From the NCBI GenBank assembly GCA_964528095.1, contig CAZGSG010000173.1, positions 1 through 12,304 of the forward strand: a DNA stretch of 12,304 nucleotides, given 5' to 3'. Position 1 is the first letter of the stretch. Each line of letters begins with the position of its first letter. Both the position numbers and the translations under genes were made by a program. The notes beneath the pieces are model-generated. The model had not been told where the DNA came from, ran no database searches, and saw only the letters and a list, made by a program, of their open reading frames with translations. Shown here piece by piece: positions 1 through 7,993 of this stretch. Origin of the DNA: CAZGSG01 sp964528095. Its GTDB lineage: Bacteria; Bacteroidota; Bacteroidia; Chitinophagales; Chitinophagaceae.

Positions 1-1365
1 GTTCTTCCATTCAATATCTACTTCAAAACCACCTCTTGCTTTCAATCCTTTTACCCATGGCACATTGTATTCAATATAAGCATTTCCGATACCTTTCATC
101 TGGTCGGTGTTATTGTTAGTGCCCAGCAATTCACGAAGAGGATTAGGTTGGCCCTGCAGATCATCATCCTGGTAATTGCCCTCCGCATCATACAGGCTCA
201 GATACGGATTGAACCAGCGGATCGCATTCAGGGGGCTTCCCACATAGGTATCACCTTCCAGCGTACCACGAACTCTTGAATATCCCATGCTCGCATTTAA
301 TCCCACTTTGAAATCGCTGAATGAGTTTTCAATATTCACGCGGCCAGTATATCTTTTTAACCCCGTTGTCATGACTACACCCTGCTGGTCAAAAATGGAC
401 CCGGAAAGATAGAAACGTGTTCTTTCATTGCCACCTGAAGCGCTTACCTGATGTTGCTGCGTGATCCCTTTCTGAAAAAGAACATCTTTAATGGTTGCCC
501 TGATCTTGCTTAAGCTATCAACTTCTTCCGGCGACCAGCCAAATGGATTGACGCCAAAACTCCTGTCATAGAATTCGTATTGCAGTTTCTGCGCAGAAGT
601 CATTAATTGCAGATTGCTTTTGGGCAGTTCTGAAAATCCATATTGCGCATCGTAGTTAACTACGGTTTGTCCCGCACGTCCCTTACGGGTCGTTAAAACG
701 ATCACACCGTTTGCACCGCGGGAACCATAAATAGAAGTAGAAGCCGCATCTTTGAGAACGGTGAATGATTCTATATCACCCGGGTTGATTGTTGCAAAAT
801 CAGCTGCATTTATCTGTATACCATCAACTATATATAATGGAGTATTGGTTCCATTGATAGAACCCTTACCACGGATAGTTACTTCGGCTGCGGCACCTGG
901 TTGACCGGAGGATGATTGAGAAAGCAGTCCCGGTACTTTTCCCTGTAAGGCCTTGTCAAAAGAACCGATAGGTTGAAATTTAACCTCATCAGCCTGTATC
1001 TTGGATACAGAACCGGCAATTGAGCGCTTATTCTGAGTAGTATAGCCCGTAACCACTACTTCCTGTAAGTTGGACTGAGCTACCTGTAGTTGTATATCGA
1101 TCCGGTTCTGATCGCTATTGATTTCCTGAGAGGCAAATCCAATGATGGAAAATATAAGCACCGATTTTTCCGGCATAGAAATGGAATATTGCCCCGCTGC
1201 ATTTGTGGTGGTTCCTGTACGCGTTCCCTTCACCGTAACACTTACTCCGGACAGAGGTGAGTTATCCCTTGCGTCCGTTACCGTTCCGGAAACGGTACGC
1301 TGTGCCACAGCAACAGTAATGCCCGCAATAAGTATGGCTGTAAATAATAGTAGTCTTTTCATCAT
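1..1365 (-). CDS. SusC/RagA-family TonB-dependent receptor, N-terminal part (susC-1), cut by window edge
   Basis: The minus-strand frame is open from ATG at 1365 to the left edge, giving 455 residues without a stop. It starts MMKRLLLLFTAILIAG, a signal peptide ending near AVAQ (residue 23). A carboxypeptidase-regulatory-like domain follows (about 24-97, RTVSGTVTDARDNSPLSGVS), then the SusC linker LQEVVVTGY (101-109) and a plug domain (about 115-230) with SSGQPGAA, TIRGKGSINGTNTPLYIVDG and LKDAASTSIYGSRGANGV. The first strands of the barrel follow. Family members are about 1,000 residues long, so more than half is missing to the left, and a susD partner would be expected there. The role is inferred from the family: outer-membrane TonB-driven uptake with a SusD lid. 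No STN domain is present, so anti-sigma signalling is unlikely. Either of the two adjacent Met codons could start; no Shine-Dalgarno site is seen. The plug resembles that of susC-2 more than that of susC-3. Confidence 0.95.
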   Translation of the reverse strand, partial: MMKRLLLFTAILIAGITVAVAQRTVSGTVTDARDNSPLSGVSVTVKGTRTGTTTNAAGQYSISMPEKSVLIFSIIGFASQEINSDQNRIDIQLQVAQSNLQEVVVTGYTTQNKRSIAGSVSKIQADEVKFQPIGSFDKALQGKVPGLLSQSSSGQPGAAAEVTIRGKGSINGTNTPLYIVDGIQINAADFATINPGDIESFTVLKDAASTSIYGSRGANGVIVLTTRKGRAGQTVVNYDAQYGFSELPKSNLQLMTSAQKLQYEFYDRSFGVNPFGWSPEEVDSLSKIRATIKDVLFQKGITQQHQVSASGGNERTRFYLSGSIFDQQGVVMTTGLKRYTGRVNIENSFSDFKVGLNASMGYSRVRGTLEGDTYVGSPLNAIRWFNPYLSLYDAEGNYQDDDLQGQPNPLRELLGTNNNTDQMKGIGNAYIEYNVPWVKGLKARGGFEVDIEWKN

Positions 1366-1433
1366 TGGCTATGGTTTTAGTAAGTTTGAGACACTAAATA
1401 ACAGCTATATGCTTCTTGGCGAATTTGCGGCTT

Positions 1434-1448
1434 TTCCAAAACATGAAT
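1434..1448 (-). promoter_or_regulatory. Conserved susC upstream element, copy before susC-1
   Basis: Read in the direction of susC-1, this is ATTCATGTTTTGGAA, ending 68 bp before the ATG at 1365. The same element occurs at a similar distance before both other susC genes in the window. Seven bases further downstream-side similarity (AAAGCCG, overlapping at 1428-1434) is shared with the susC-3 copy. The sequence does not match the Bacteroidota -7 consensus TAnnTTTG well, so it is called a regulatory or leader element rather than a core promoter. The function is unknown. Confidence 0.6.
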
Positions 1449-1550
1449 AATCGCCATTAAAGCATTAAAAAAACCTACTTGTTTTTTGAGATATTTGTTC
1501 AGGCATTTTAGCTGAAGGTTTTCATTCTTCAGAAATTATTATTGCCCGTT

Positions 1551-1584
1551 AAAACAGAAGCCGCCCCTGGGGGCGGCTTTTCTG
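1551..1584 (-). terminator. Rho-independent terminator of the susC-2/susD-2 unit
   Basis: AAGCCGCCC (1558-1566) pairs with GGGCGGCTT (1571-1579) around a CTGG loop. On the minus strand the stem extends through CAGAA/TTCTG with one bulged A, and is followed directly by TTTT (1554-1551). It starts 31 bp after the susD-2 stop at 1615. The plus-strand side also has a short CTTTTCT tail, so weak bidirectional function is possible, but no plus-strand gene ends here. Confidence 0.85.
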
Positions 1585-1614
1585 ATATACTATTATTTAA
1601 GTATGTATTAATTC

Positions 1615-3072
1615 TTATTGGTAGCCTGGGTTTTGTTGCGGCCTGATATTAGGGTTCGCATCTACTTCTACCTGAGGTATTGGGAAAATCCGCATAAAGT
1701 TATCTGTTGCAATAACTGTAGATACAGTAGGATTCTCTCTTTTAACTTTGGTGATAGGTAAATTAAGGCGTTGCAGATCAAAGAAACGGTCACCTTCAAA
1801 TGCCAGCTCTTTTCTTCTTTCATTAATAATATCAGCGATTAACTGAGGACCGGCAGATGCATATCCTGCAAAACCAGTTTCCCTGTTTTGTGCTACCTGG
1901 TTCAGACGGATGAGTGCATTTGGTTCGTCGCTTGTACGGGCATAGGCTTCTGCAAGGATCAGCAGCACATCAGCAAACCGTAATATCTTGGTATCATCTT
2001 TTTCGTTCGCATTAGTAGTATTGGAATACTTATTATTGAAGTACACAGTATTTCCGCTAACTACTGTTGGCAAAATAACCTGTCTTCTTACATCATTCAC
2101 ACCATACTTATTATAAAGGTCGTTGGTAGCCTGTGCATCGCCATAACCAGCCGATTCATAAAAATAAGCAAGTGCGTCTGTACCATTATTGTTGCCTATA
2201 TCACTGGTTATTTCGAACAAGGTTTCTACCCTGTCAGTACGTGGAGTTGCACTTTTCCAATATCCTACATAGCCTGCATTTGTTACCAGCGACACACCAC
2301 TGTTTTGTACCACATCCAGCGCTGCTATTTTTGCATTGGGGAAATCTCCCATATGCATATATACTTTAGCCTGTAAAGCGCGGGCACCGTATTTAGTGAA
2401 GTAAGAAGAGTTCAGGGGTCTTGTCGCACCTGTTCCAGCTATTGTCATAGTGCTGTTATAGGTTTGCGTCATAAGTGTAAAAGCCTGGTTAAGATCTGCG
2501 ATGATCAGGTCATATACCTGCTTGGACGTATTACGCGTTGGCAAGATGTTCTGATCAAACTCCGTTATGATAGGCACGCCCAGGGCATTTGCATCAACTG
2601 TATAAGCCTTTGAAAAATTCCTAATCAGTTCAAAATACATGAGCGCCCGTGTAGCATAGGCTTCACCCTTAAACTGGTTGATATTAGGATTAGAAGTAAG
2701 CGTAGAGTTGATGATCGTATTGGCATTCTTTATAACAACATAAGCAGATTGCCATACACCTTGTGGGTTTGCACTTCCCACCAGGATATTATAATCATTA
2801 AAATCAAGGTAACGGCCGGAATTGCCCACTTTAACGTATACGTTATCCGCCATCAGGTCTCCTTTCAGGGGAAGTGTTCTGCCATAGAGGTTCACGCTAC
2901 GCATACCGGCATACATTCCGTTGATAGCAGTATTTAAGCCAGCCTCACTATTCAAGGCATCAGGCAAAGGAAGTGCGTTGTATGGCTTCAGGTCGGTGAA
3001 GCTTTTTTTACAGGAGCTGAACGCCAATACTAAACTCAGCACTGCAACGAAAGAAATATTGATTGATTTCAT
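1615..3072 (-). CDS. SusD/RagB-family nutrient-binding outer-membrane lipoprotein (susD-2)
   Basis: This 485-residue protein is a typical full-length SusD. The N-terminus MKSINISFVAVLSLVLAFSS ends in a lipobox with lipidated Cys21 followed by KK, as expected for a lipoprotein. The N-terminal SusD-like region holds TPR-type helices, for example EAYATRALMYFELIRNF (about 137-153) followed by LGVPIIT. The C-terminal SusD/RagB domain shows ILRFADVLLILAEAYART (363-380), INERRKELAFEGDRFFDLQRLNLP (about 416-439) and the terminal signature IPQVEVDANPN...QNPGYQ. The family role is to sit as a surface lid on the partner SusC and bind the ligand before import. It begins 18 bp after the susC-2 stop with A/T-rich sequence and no Shine-Dalgarno site, so it is surely co-transcribed. 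The ligand cannot be predicted from sequence alone. Confidence 0.97.
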   Translation of the reverse strand: MKSINISFVAVLSLVLAFSSCKKSFTDLKPYNALPLPDALNSEAGLNTAINGMYAGMRSVNLYGRTLPLKGDLMADNVYVKVGNSGRYLDFNDYNILVGSANPQGVWQSAYVVIKNANTIINSTLTSNPNINQFKGEAYATRALMYFELIRNFSKAYTVDANALGVPIITEFDQNILPTRNTSKQVYDLIIADLNQAFTLMTQTYNSTMTIAGTGATRPLNSSYFTKYGARALQAKVYMHMGDFPNAKIAALDVVQNSGVSLVTNAGYVGYWKSATPRTDRVETLFEITSDIGNNNGTDALAYFYESAGYGDAQATNDLYNKYGVNDVRRQVILPTVVSGNTVYFNNKYSNTTNANEKDDTKILRFADVLLILAEAYARTSDEPNALIRLNQVAQNRETGFAGYASAGPQLIADIINERRKELAFEGDRFFDLQRLNLPITKVKRENPTVSTVIATDNFMRIFPIPQVEVDANPNIRPQQNPGYQ

Positions 3073-3090
3073 ATTAATATTTTTAAAAGA

Positions 3091-6000
3091 CTAGAATCCG
3101 AGATTCAGGCCAACAGTGATTGTTTTGCTGTAATAAATATTGAGGTTAGAAGCAGAATTCACACCCTGCTCAGGGTCAATAGTCAGGTTCTTATCATATG
3201 TTTTAGTGAACAGGTTTGTTCCACGTACGTAGAAATTAACCGTGCTCAGGTGTAGCTTATTAGCAACTTTACTATCCATATTATAACCCAATGTGATATT
3301 CCTCAGACGGATATAATCACCTTTCTGTAAAAACCTTGTAGAGAAAGAAGACGCATTCGTAGTTGCTCCATATACATATTTTGGAACATCAGTCACATCG
3401 CCTGGTTTCTGCCATCTGCGCAGATTCATTGCATAACGCTGATCAGTTGGGTTGATACCATCTACAAGATAGAAAGCCCAGGCATCTGTAACATAGTTAC
3501 CATAGTTGAAGATGAAATCACCGGCTAAACTAAATCCTTTATAAGTAAAGGTGTTACTAAAGCCACCAAATGATTTTGGTGATGCACTCTTATCCAGCAA
3601 CTCTCTTGTAGCCAATGAGCGGTTGTTAACAGTAGAAGTATGTGTAGAATCTTTATACCAAAGAGGATGGCCATTAGCAGGATCAAGGCCTACATATACT
3701 CTGGAATAGTATGAACGGTAGTCATGACCTTCACGCAGGATAAAGTTTCCATCGATGATATCCTTGCCACCTGGCAGTTTGGTCACCTTGTTCTTGTTGA
3801 AAGAGATATTGAAATTCAGGTCCCACCTGAAGTCTTTTGTGCTGATTGGCGTTGCATTGATGGTAAACTCCAATCCAGTGTTTTGCATCTTACCAATGTT
3901 ACGTGTGATGGAATTGAATCCTGTAACAGAGGATAATGGATCTGCGAATAATAAACCATCAGATATTCTCTTGTAGTAATCAGCTGTGATGCTCAGGCGA
4001 TCTTTGAAAAACCCTGCATCAATACCAAAGTCCATCTGTCCATTCCCTTCCCAGGTCAGATCAGAGTTACCAATCGTATTGAAGGTACCCCCAGGCTGTC
4101 CGTTGTAGTTTGCTCCATATCCAAAGGTCTGTCTCCACGCATAGTTACCAATACCTGCATTACCAGTGCGACCGTACGATCCACGCAGTTTGAGGCTGCT
4201 AACGAAATTAACAGAACTAAAGAACGCCTCTTTGTCGATATTCCATGCACCACCCACTGACCAGAAATTACCCCAACGGTTATTCTCGCTAAATCTTGAA
4301 GAACCATCCCTTCTGAACGATCCGCTGAGAACATATTTTCCTTTGTAATTTACCGATCCTGAAGAGATAATAGAATTAAAGGAATAGTCAGTAGCGGCAA
4401 GTCTGCCATTCACAACAGTAGCCGCATTGGTAGATAAAGGCAATTGTGAAGTTGGAGGATAACCATTTGACTGTGCGGAAATATCATATTCTTTTGATTT
4501 CTGTGATTCATATGCAGCTACCAGTTCAATCCGCATGTTTTTTGTTCTGTCGGCATAGAAATTATATACCAACTGGTTGGTGTTTATCCAGTTAAATACT
4601 CTTGTATAAAAAGCATAACCACGACCACTGGCGGTTCTTCCATCTCCATGGAACGGATTATCAAACCGGTATTCCTCCAGGGCACTGTAATCGATACCAA
4701 AACGTGAGTTGAATTTCAAATTCTTCAGTATGCTATACTCACCGAAAATACTACCACGCGCCTGTGTAGTTGTTAGTTTTTTCTGATCATTTGCTGCGAG
4801 GTACAGTGGATTAAAAGTGGTAGGGAAATTAGTATTACCTACACGATCTATGTTCAATGTGCCATCCGCGTTATAAGGTTTTTGAGTTGGGCGAAGGAAA
4901 GCAATACCTCCTGTTGGGTTTGCAAACGCGCCACCATTAGATGGTGTATTTTGCAAAGAGTTATTTACAGAGAAATTAAGTGAGAAATTAAGCTTTTCAC
5001 TTGCTGTATGTTTCAGGTTGGTAGTAAGAGAATATCTTTCAAAATCAGAAGCTATTGTACTGGCCTGCTGTTTGAAATAACCACCGGAAAGATAAAATGT
5101 TGTCTTGCCTTCACCACCGGAAGCTGACACATTATATTGTTGTTGCTGACCTCTTCTTGTAACCAGGTCAACCCAGTCCGTATTTACGCCTGAACCTTTA
5201 CCATAACTAGCCGCCTGCTGATCAATGATCGCCTGGCTGTAACCCGCGTTTCTTAATCCTTCTTCCAGTAGCGTCATCCATTCATCTGCATTTAACGGAC
5301 GTGCATCATCAGGAATATTCATTTTGCCGGTAGATCCAATTTCCACATCAGCACGGAATTTTGTTTTTCCTGCTTTACCTTTTTTAGTAGTTATAAGAAT
5401 TACGCCATTGGCACCTCTTGAACCATAGATAGAAGTAGCCTGTGCATCCTTTAAGAAATTAACTTCTTCGATATCGTTTGCATTGATACCCGCAAGTGAA
5501 TTAGCTGTTGTAGACACCCTTGAAAGATCACCCGCATTCATAATAACTCCGTCTATTACATACAAAGGTTCAGAACCTGCGGTGATAGAACCAATACCCC
5601 TGATACGCACTTGCTGCGCAGCACCAGGCTGGCCGCTGAAAGCCGGCGCTATCAAACCCGCAACTTTACCCGCAAACATCTGGCTGATAGTTGGGAATGG
5701 TTTATTTTCAAGATCTTTTGCTCCAACGGTCGAAATAGAAGCCGTAAGGTTCCTTCTTTTTTGTGCACTGCCATAACCTGTTACGACTACTTCGTCCAGG
5801 CTGCCGGCACCTACCTGTGCAAGCGTCACCGAATAAACAGAACCAGAACCGATATCTATTGTCTGCGTAGCCATACCCACATAACTTATTTCAAGTTGTT
5901 TTGCAGTAGAGGGAATAGTAAGCGAGTAAGTACCATCAGACTTGGTAACCGTACCCGTAGAAGAGCCTTTTACCTGCACTGTAGCAGAAGAAACCGGGAC

Positions 6001-6105
6001 ACCTTTATCATCTTTTACCGTGCCGGTCACACTTCGTTGTGCGAAAAGTAACAGGGAAAACAAAGAACATGCTGCTAACAGCAGAATTTTTTTCATAAAC
6101 CGCAT
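3091..6105 (-). CDS. SusC/RagA-family TonB-dependent outer-membrane receptor (susC-2)
   Basis: A complete receptor of 1,004 residues. The signal peptide ends at LLLFAQ (about residue 23). A carboxypeptidase-regulatory-like beta-sandwich domain spans about 24-97 (RSVTGTVKDDKGVPVSSATVQVKG). The linker LDEVVVTGYG (103-112) precedes the plug domain (about 115-245) with FSGQPGAAQQVRIRGIGSI, PLYVIDGV and LKDAQATSIYGSRGANGVILITT. The 22-strand barrel fills the rest and ends in a C-terminal Phe (TVGLNLGF), as expected for outer-membrane barrel assembly. The plug carries a short extra stretch (about 195-206) relative to susC-1 and susC-3. The start at 6105 gives MRFMKKILLL; Met4 (6096) gives MKKILLL, which looks more like the other two susC starts, and both are possible. 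It is followed by susD-2 in one operon. No STN domain is present. The imported substrate is unknown. Confidence 0.97.
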   Translation of the reverse strand: MRFMKKILLLAACSLFSLLLFAQRSVTGTVKDDKGVPVSSATVQVKGSSTGTVTKSDGTYSLTIPSTAKQLEISYVGMATQTIDIGSGSVYSVTLAQVGAGSLDEVVVTGYGSAQKRRNLTASISTVGAKDLENKPFPTISQMFAGKVAGLIAPAFSGQPGAAQQVRIRGIGSITAGSEPLYVIDGVIMNAGDLSRVSTTANSLAGINANDIEEVNFLKDAQATSIYGSRGANGVILITTKKGKAGKTKFRADVEIGSTGKMNIPDDARPLNADEWMTLLEEGLRNAGYSQAIIDQQAASYGKGSGVNTDWVDLVTRRGQQQQYNVSASGGEGKTTFYLSGGYFKQQASTIASDFERYSLTTNLKHTASEKLNFSLNFSVNNSLQNTPSNGGAFANPTGGIAFLRPTQKPYNADGTLNIDRVGNTNFPTTFNPLYLAANDQKKLTTTQARGSIFGEYSILKNLKFNSRFGIDYSALEEYRFDNPFHGDGRTASGRGYAFYTRVFNWINTNQLVYNFYADRTKNMRIELVAAYESQKSKEYDISAQSNGYPPTSQLPLSTNAATVVNGRLAATDYSFNSIISSGSVNYKGKYVLSGSFRRDGSSRFSENNRWGNFWSVGGAWNIDKEAFFSSVNFVSSLKLRGSYGRTGNAGIGNYAWRQTFGYGANYNGQPGGTFNTIGNSDLTWEGNGQMDFGIDAGFFKDRLSITADYYKRISDGLLFADPLSSVTGFNSITRNIGKMQNTGLEFTINATPISTKDFRWDLNFNISFNKNKVTKLPGGKDIIDGNFILREGHDYRSYYSRVYVGLDPANGHPLWYKDSTHTSTVNNRSLATRELLDKSASPKSFGGFSNTFTYKGFSLAGDFIFNYGNYVTDAWAFYLVDGINPTDQRYAMNLRRWQKPGDVTDVPKYVYGATTNASSFSTRFLQKGDYIRLRNITLGYNMDSKVANKLHLSTVNFYVRGTNLFTKTYDKNLTIDPEQGVNSASNLNIYYSKTITVGLNLGF

Positions 6106-6176
6106 AGTTTTAGTTTTAAGAATCTACAACTAGGCAGCAATTTCGCCATATATGTCCCCGCAAACCGGGTATATAA

Positions 6177-6191
6177 TACCGAAGCATGAAT
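6177..6191 (-). promoter_or_regulatory. Conserved susC upstream element, copy before susC-2
   Basis: In the susC-2 direction it reads ATTCATGCTTCGGTA, ending 71 bp before the ATG at 6105. It matches the copies before susC-1 and susC-3 at ATTCATG, the T at position 9, GG at 12-13 and the final A; the remaining four positions vary only within Y or W. A small hairpin (GGTAT 6168-6172 with ATACC 6176-6180) overlaps its downstream edge. The function is unknown; an operator, a leader element or an sRNA target are all possible. Confidence 0.6.
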
Positions 6192-6197
6192 AACATA

Positions 6198-6267
6198 AAC
6201 CAAACCATGTAATACCAATACTGAGTAACCGTATTGAAACATGAAAATCAATTACCCAAACATGAGT
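6198..6267 (-). repeat. Degenerate extra copies of the susC upstream element
   Basis: Three more CATG-centred sequences resemble the element. The copy at 6253-6267 reads ACTCATGTTTGGGTA and matches 13 of 15 positions of ATTCATGTTTTGGTA. The one at 6233-6247 (TTTCATGTTTCAATA) matches about 11 of 15. The one near 6198-6213 (ACATGGTTTGGTT) aligns only with a one-base insertion. CATG cores lie at 6185, 6206, 6240 and 6261, so spacings are 21, 34 and 21 bp. Pairs two helical turns apart would suit a dimeric regulator binding direct repeats. The weakest copies may be chance. Confidence 0.4.
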
Positions 6268-6392
6268 TATTACTGAATCTGTTTTATAGCTCTTTAAAAA
6301 GTCGATTCCAAGTGCTGAAATGGCGAAACAGGCATGATAGCTGCATAAATCGAGCCCTTTTTCAACTTCCTGGTACTTTCTCTTTGTGCAAG

Positions 6393-6406
6393 CAGGGTCG
6401 ACCCTG
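6393..6406. promoter_or_regulatory. 14-bp perfect palindrome, possible operator
   Basis: CAGGGTCGACCCTG is its own exact reverse complement. It lies in non-coding sequence 35 bp beyond the end of the susC-3/susD-3 terminator and about 288 bp upstream of susC-2. It could bind a dimeric repressor or activator; as RNA it could fold to a 5-bp stem with a TCGA loop. There is no T-run beside it, so it is not an intrinsic terminator. Function unproven. Confidence 0.35.
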
Positions 6407-6440
6407 GCAATATCAGCAGTAATGATTCTCATATTACTAA

Positions 6441-6471
6441 TAAAAAAAGGTCACCGTTTCCGGTAACCTTT
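6441..6471 (-). terminator. Rho-independent terminator of the susC-3/susD-3 unit
   Basis: On the minus strand AAAGGT-T-ACCG pairs with CGGT-G-ACCTTT (one internal mismatch) around a GAAA tetraloop, and runs directly into seven Ts (6448-6442, sharing the stem's last Ts). It begins 25 bp after the susD-3 stop at 6496. The position and U-tract orientation fit termination of the minus-strand unit only. Confidence 0.85.
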
Positions 6472-6495
6472 GGTAAAAACTATACAACCACCTTC

Positions 6496-7980
6496 TTAAA
6501 GAGGGTTCTGCACAATCTTTTTATTAGCATTAATTTCAGTCTGGGGGAATAAGAACTCCCATTGATTGTCACCCGCCGGGATATCAAATACCAGTGCAAC
6601 AGACGCCGTATGGTTAGCGCCATTTCTGTTAAGTGGCAGATTCAGTCTTTTCAGATCTAGGAACCGGAACCCTTCTCCCCATAGTTCTACGCGGCGATGG
6701 AATAGTATTTCGTCGATCAATGCCTGGCCGGAATTGGCCGACAATACATAATTAGCATCCCTGTTCTTTACAAGCGTGAACAAAGCAGTACGCGCGCCAG
6801 GCTCATCGCCTCCACGAGCTTTCGCTTCAGCTTCTATTAAATACATTTCCGCAATACGTACATATGGAATATCTCCTACACTACTTGCCTGGCTGGTAGA
6901 CAAAAATTTTCTTGTCATAAAAGCCCTTCTCAATCCTCCGGGAGCAACCAGCGCCGCAGGTATTGCAGTCCCCGTAGGGTCCCATATTTGTTTGCGAATA
7001 TCAGTAGCTGAAATCTGGTTGTATAATAAGGAGTTGATCAGTTTCGGATTAGTACGGATATTCGTTGAGTTATAATTCGAGGACATGTATGCGAAAAAAT
7101 TAGCAAACCCTATACCCTGCTCTTCCGTCTGATCACTTCCCCATATCCATTCAGGATTGCCAATATTGTTGAACCCTTCCAGGTATTGAGCATTACTCAT
7201 TAATGAATACCCGGTGCGTGCCAGCGCAGCAAACTGTGCTGCTATGCTCCATTTTCCCTGGCTCAATGCGACCCTCGCTTTTATTCCCTGCGCTACTCCT
7301 ATATTCAGATGTGATTTGTTTGGCCTGGGAGTAGCTGTAGCAAAACCCGTGATCGCATCATCCAGGTCTTTATTTATTTGCGTATATACTTCCTCTACTG
7401 TAGAGCGGGCAATACTTTCAGTGGTAGTGGTCAGCACCAATGGAACTCCCAACTGGCTGTTCGTGGCTGTGCTATTGTACCTTTTTCCAAATAACTGTAC
7501 CAGGTTGTAGTAACACCATCCACGATAAGTAAGCGCCTCGCTTTTGAGCAATTGTTTATCGGCTGCTACTCCTGTTATGTTATAAATACTGCTGTTGAGC
7601 AGGTTTGCATTCGCTATCAATTGATAATATAACTGGTAGGCCATATAATTAAACCCGCCATTGATATTCCGGTGATCTGTCCAACGCACTGTTGTTATAA
7701 ACCAGTTGTTTCCCAATGCCGACATCACCAGGTCCTCACCCAGCGCATCTGCTACGATCATGAGCGAACCCTGGCCGCCTTCTCCCTGTGAATTATAGCG
7801 GGCATACATTGTACGATGCATTCCATTGATCAATGCAGTGGCATCAGAGATATTGGTAATCCCCTTATCGGCAGGTATTGCGTCACTTGGTTTAGTATCC
7901 AGATATGATTTTTTACAGGAAGAAAAAAACAGGAGTAATACCAATCCGATACCAGATGATTTTATAATAAGCATTCTCAT
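6496..7980 (-). CDS. SusD/RagB-family nutrient-binding outer-membrane lipoprotein (susD-3)
   Basis: A 494-residue, full-length SusD-type protein. The signal sequence MRMLIIKSSGIGLVLLLFFSS leads to lipidated Cys22, followed by KKSYLDTKPSDAIP, a common SusD opening. Helical TPR-type segments include EALTYRGWCYYNLVQLFGKRY (about 148-168) followed by LGVPLVL. The C-terminal SusD domain shows IPYVRIAEMYLIEAEAKAR (371-389) followed by GGDEPGA, HRRVELWGEGFRFLDLKRLNLP (about 428-449) and the end FLFPQTEINANKKIVQNPL. By family it is the surface lid of the SusC complex and binds ligand outside the cell. It starts 13 bp after the susC-3 stop, so the two are one transcription unit, and a terminator follows 25 bp after its stop. 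Met3 is a possible alternative start but changes only two residues. The ligand is unknown. Confidence 0.97.
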   Translation of the reverse strand: MRMLIIKSSGIGLVLLLFFSSCKKSYLDTKPSDAIPADKGITNISDATALINGMHRTMYARYNSQGEGGQGSLMIVADALGEDLVMSALGNNWFITTVRWTDHRNINGGFNYMAYQLYYQLIANANLLNSSIYNITGVAADKQLLKSEALTYRGWCYYNLVQLFGKRYNSTATNSQLGVPLVLTTTTESIARSTVEEVYTQINKDLDDAITGFATATPRPNKSHLNIGVAQGIKARVALSQGKWSIAAQFAALARTGYSLMSNAQYLEGFNNIGNPEWIWGSDQTEEQGIGFANFFAYMSSNYNSTNIRTNPKLINSLLYNQISATDIRKQIWDPTGTAIPAALVAPGGLRRAFMTRKFLSTSQASSVGDIPYVRIAEMYLIEAEAKARGGDEPGARTALFTLVKNRDANYVLSANSGQALIDEILFHRRVELWGEGFRFLDLKRLNLPLNRNGANHTASVALVFDIPAGDNQWEFLFPQTEINANKKIVQNPL

Positions 7981-7993
7981 TTTTATAAAAATT

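Larger units (their letters stand above)
6106..6495. other. 390-bp non-coding region upstream of susC-2
   Basis: No convincing gene lies here. From right to left it holds the terminator of the susC-3/susD-3 unit, a 14-bp perfect palindrome, a cluster of CATG-centred repeats and the conserved susC upstream element. The last 20 bp before the susC-2 ATG are A-rich (CTTAAAACTAAAACT on the coding strand), the usual Bacteroidota substitute for a ribosome-binding site. No clear TTTG plus TAnnTTTG promoter pair could be placed. A weak 6-bp inverted repeat (CAATAC 6216-6221, GTATTG 6231-6236) lies among the repeats. A 100-codon minus-strand open frame (6130-6432) covers the same region but has no recognisable protein features and overlaps the repeat cluster. 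Confidence 0.7.

Noticed and set aside
1142..1450. A 102-codon plus-strand open frame
   Set aside because: It is antisense to the start of susC-1 and its upstream region. The minus-strand frame has a signal peptide and clear SusC motifs.
1470..1477. TAGGTTTT on the minus strand as a -7 box for susC-1
   Set aside because: It matches 7 of 8 positions of TAnnTTTG, but no TTG/TTTG lies 18-21 bp upstream, so it cannot be called a promoter with any confidence.
1512..1532. CTGAAG/CTTCAG inverted repeat with a 9-bp loop
   Set aside because: The stem is only 6 bp and no T-run follows on either strand, so it is not supported as a terminator or regulatory hairpin.
5611..6051. A 146-codon plus-strand open frame
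   Set aside because: It lies entirely antisense to the plug and N-terminal domains of susC-2, whose frame is strongly supported by family motifs.
6130..6432. A 100-codon minus-strand open frame in the susC-2 upstream region
   Set aside because: It has no recognisable domain, signal or compositional sign of a protein, overlaps the CATG repeats and the conserved element, and includes the palindrome. It is best explained as a chance open frame in regulatory DNA.
6319..6432. A short stretch in another minus-strand frame reading LPGSTLLAQR, like the end of the susC-3 signal peptide
   Set aside because: The following residues do not resemble a carboxypeptidase-regulatory-like domain and the frame soon stops. 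The similarity is too short to call a susC remnant.
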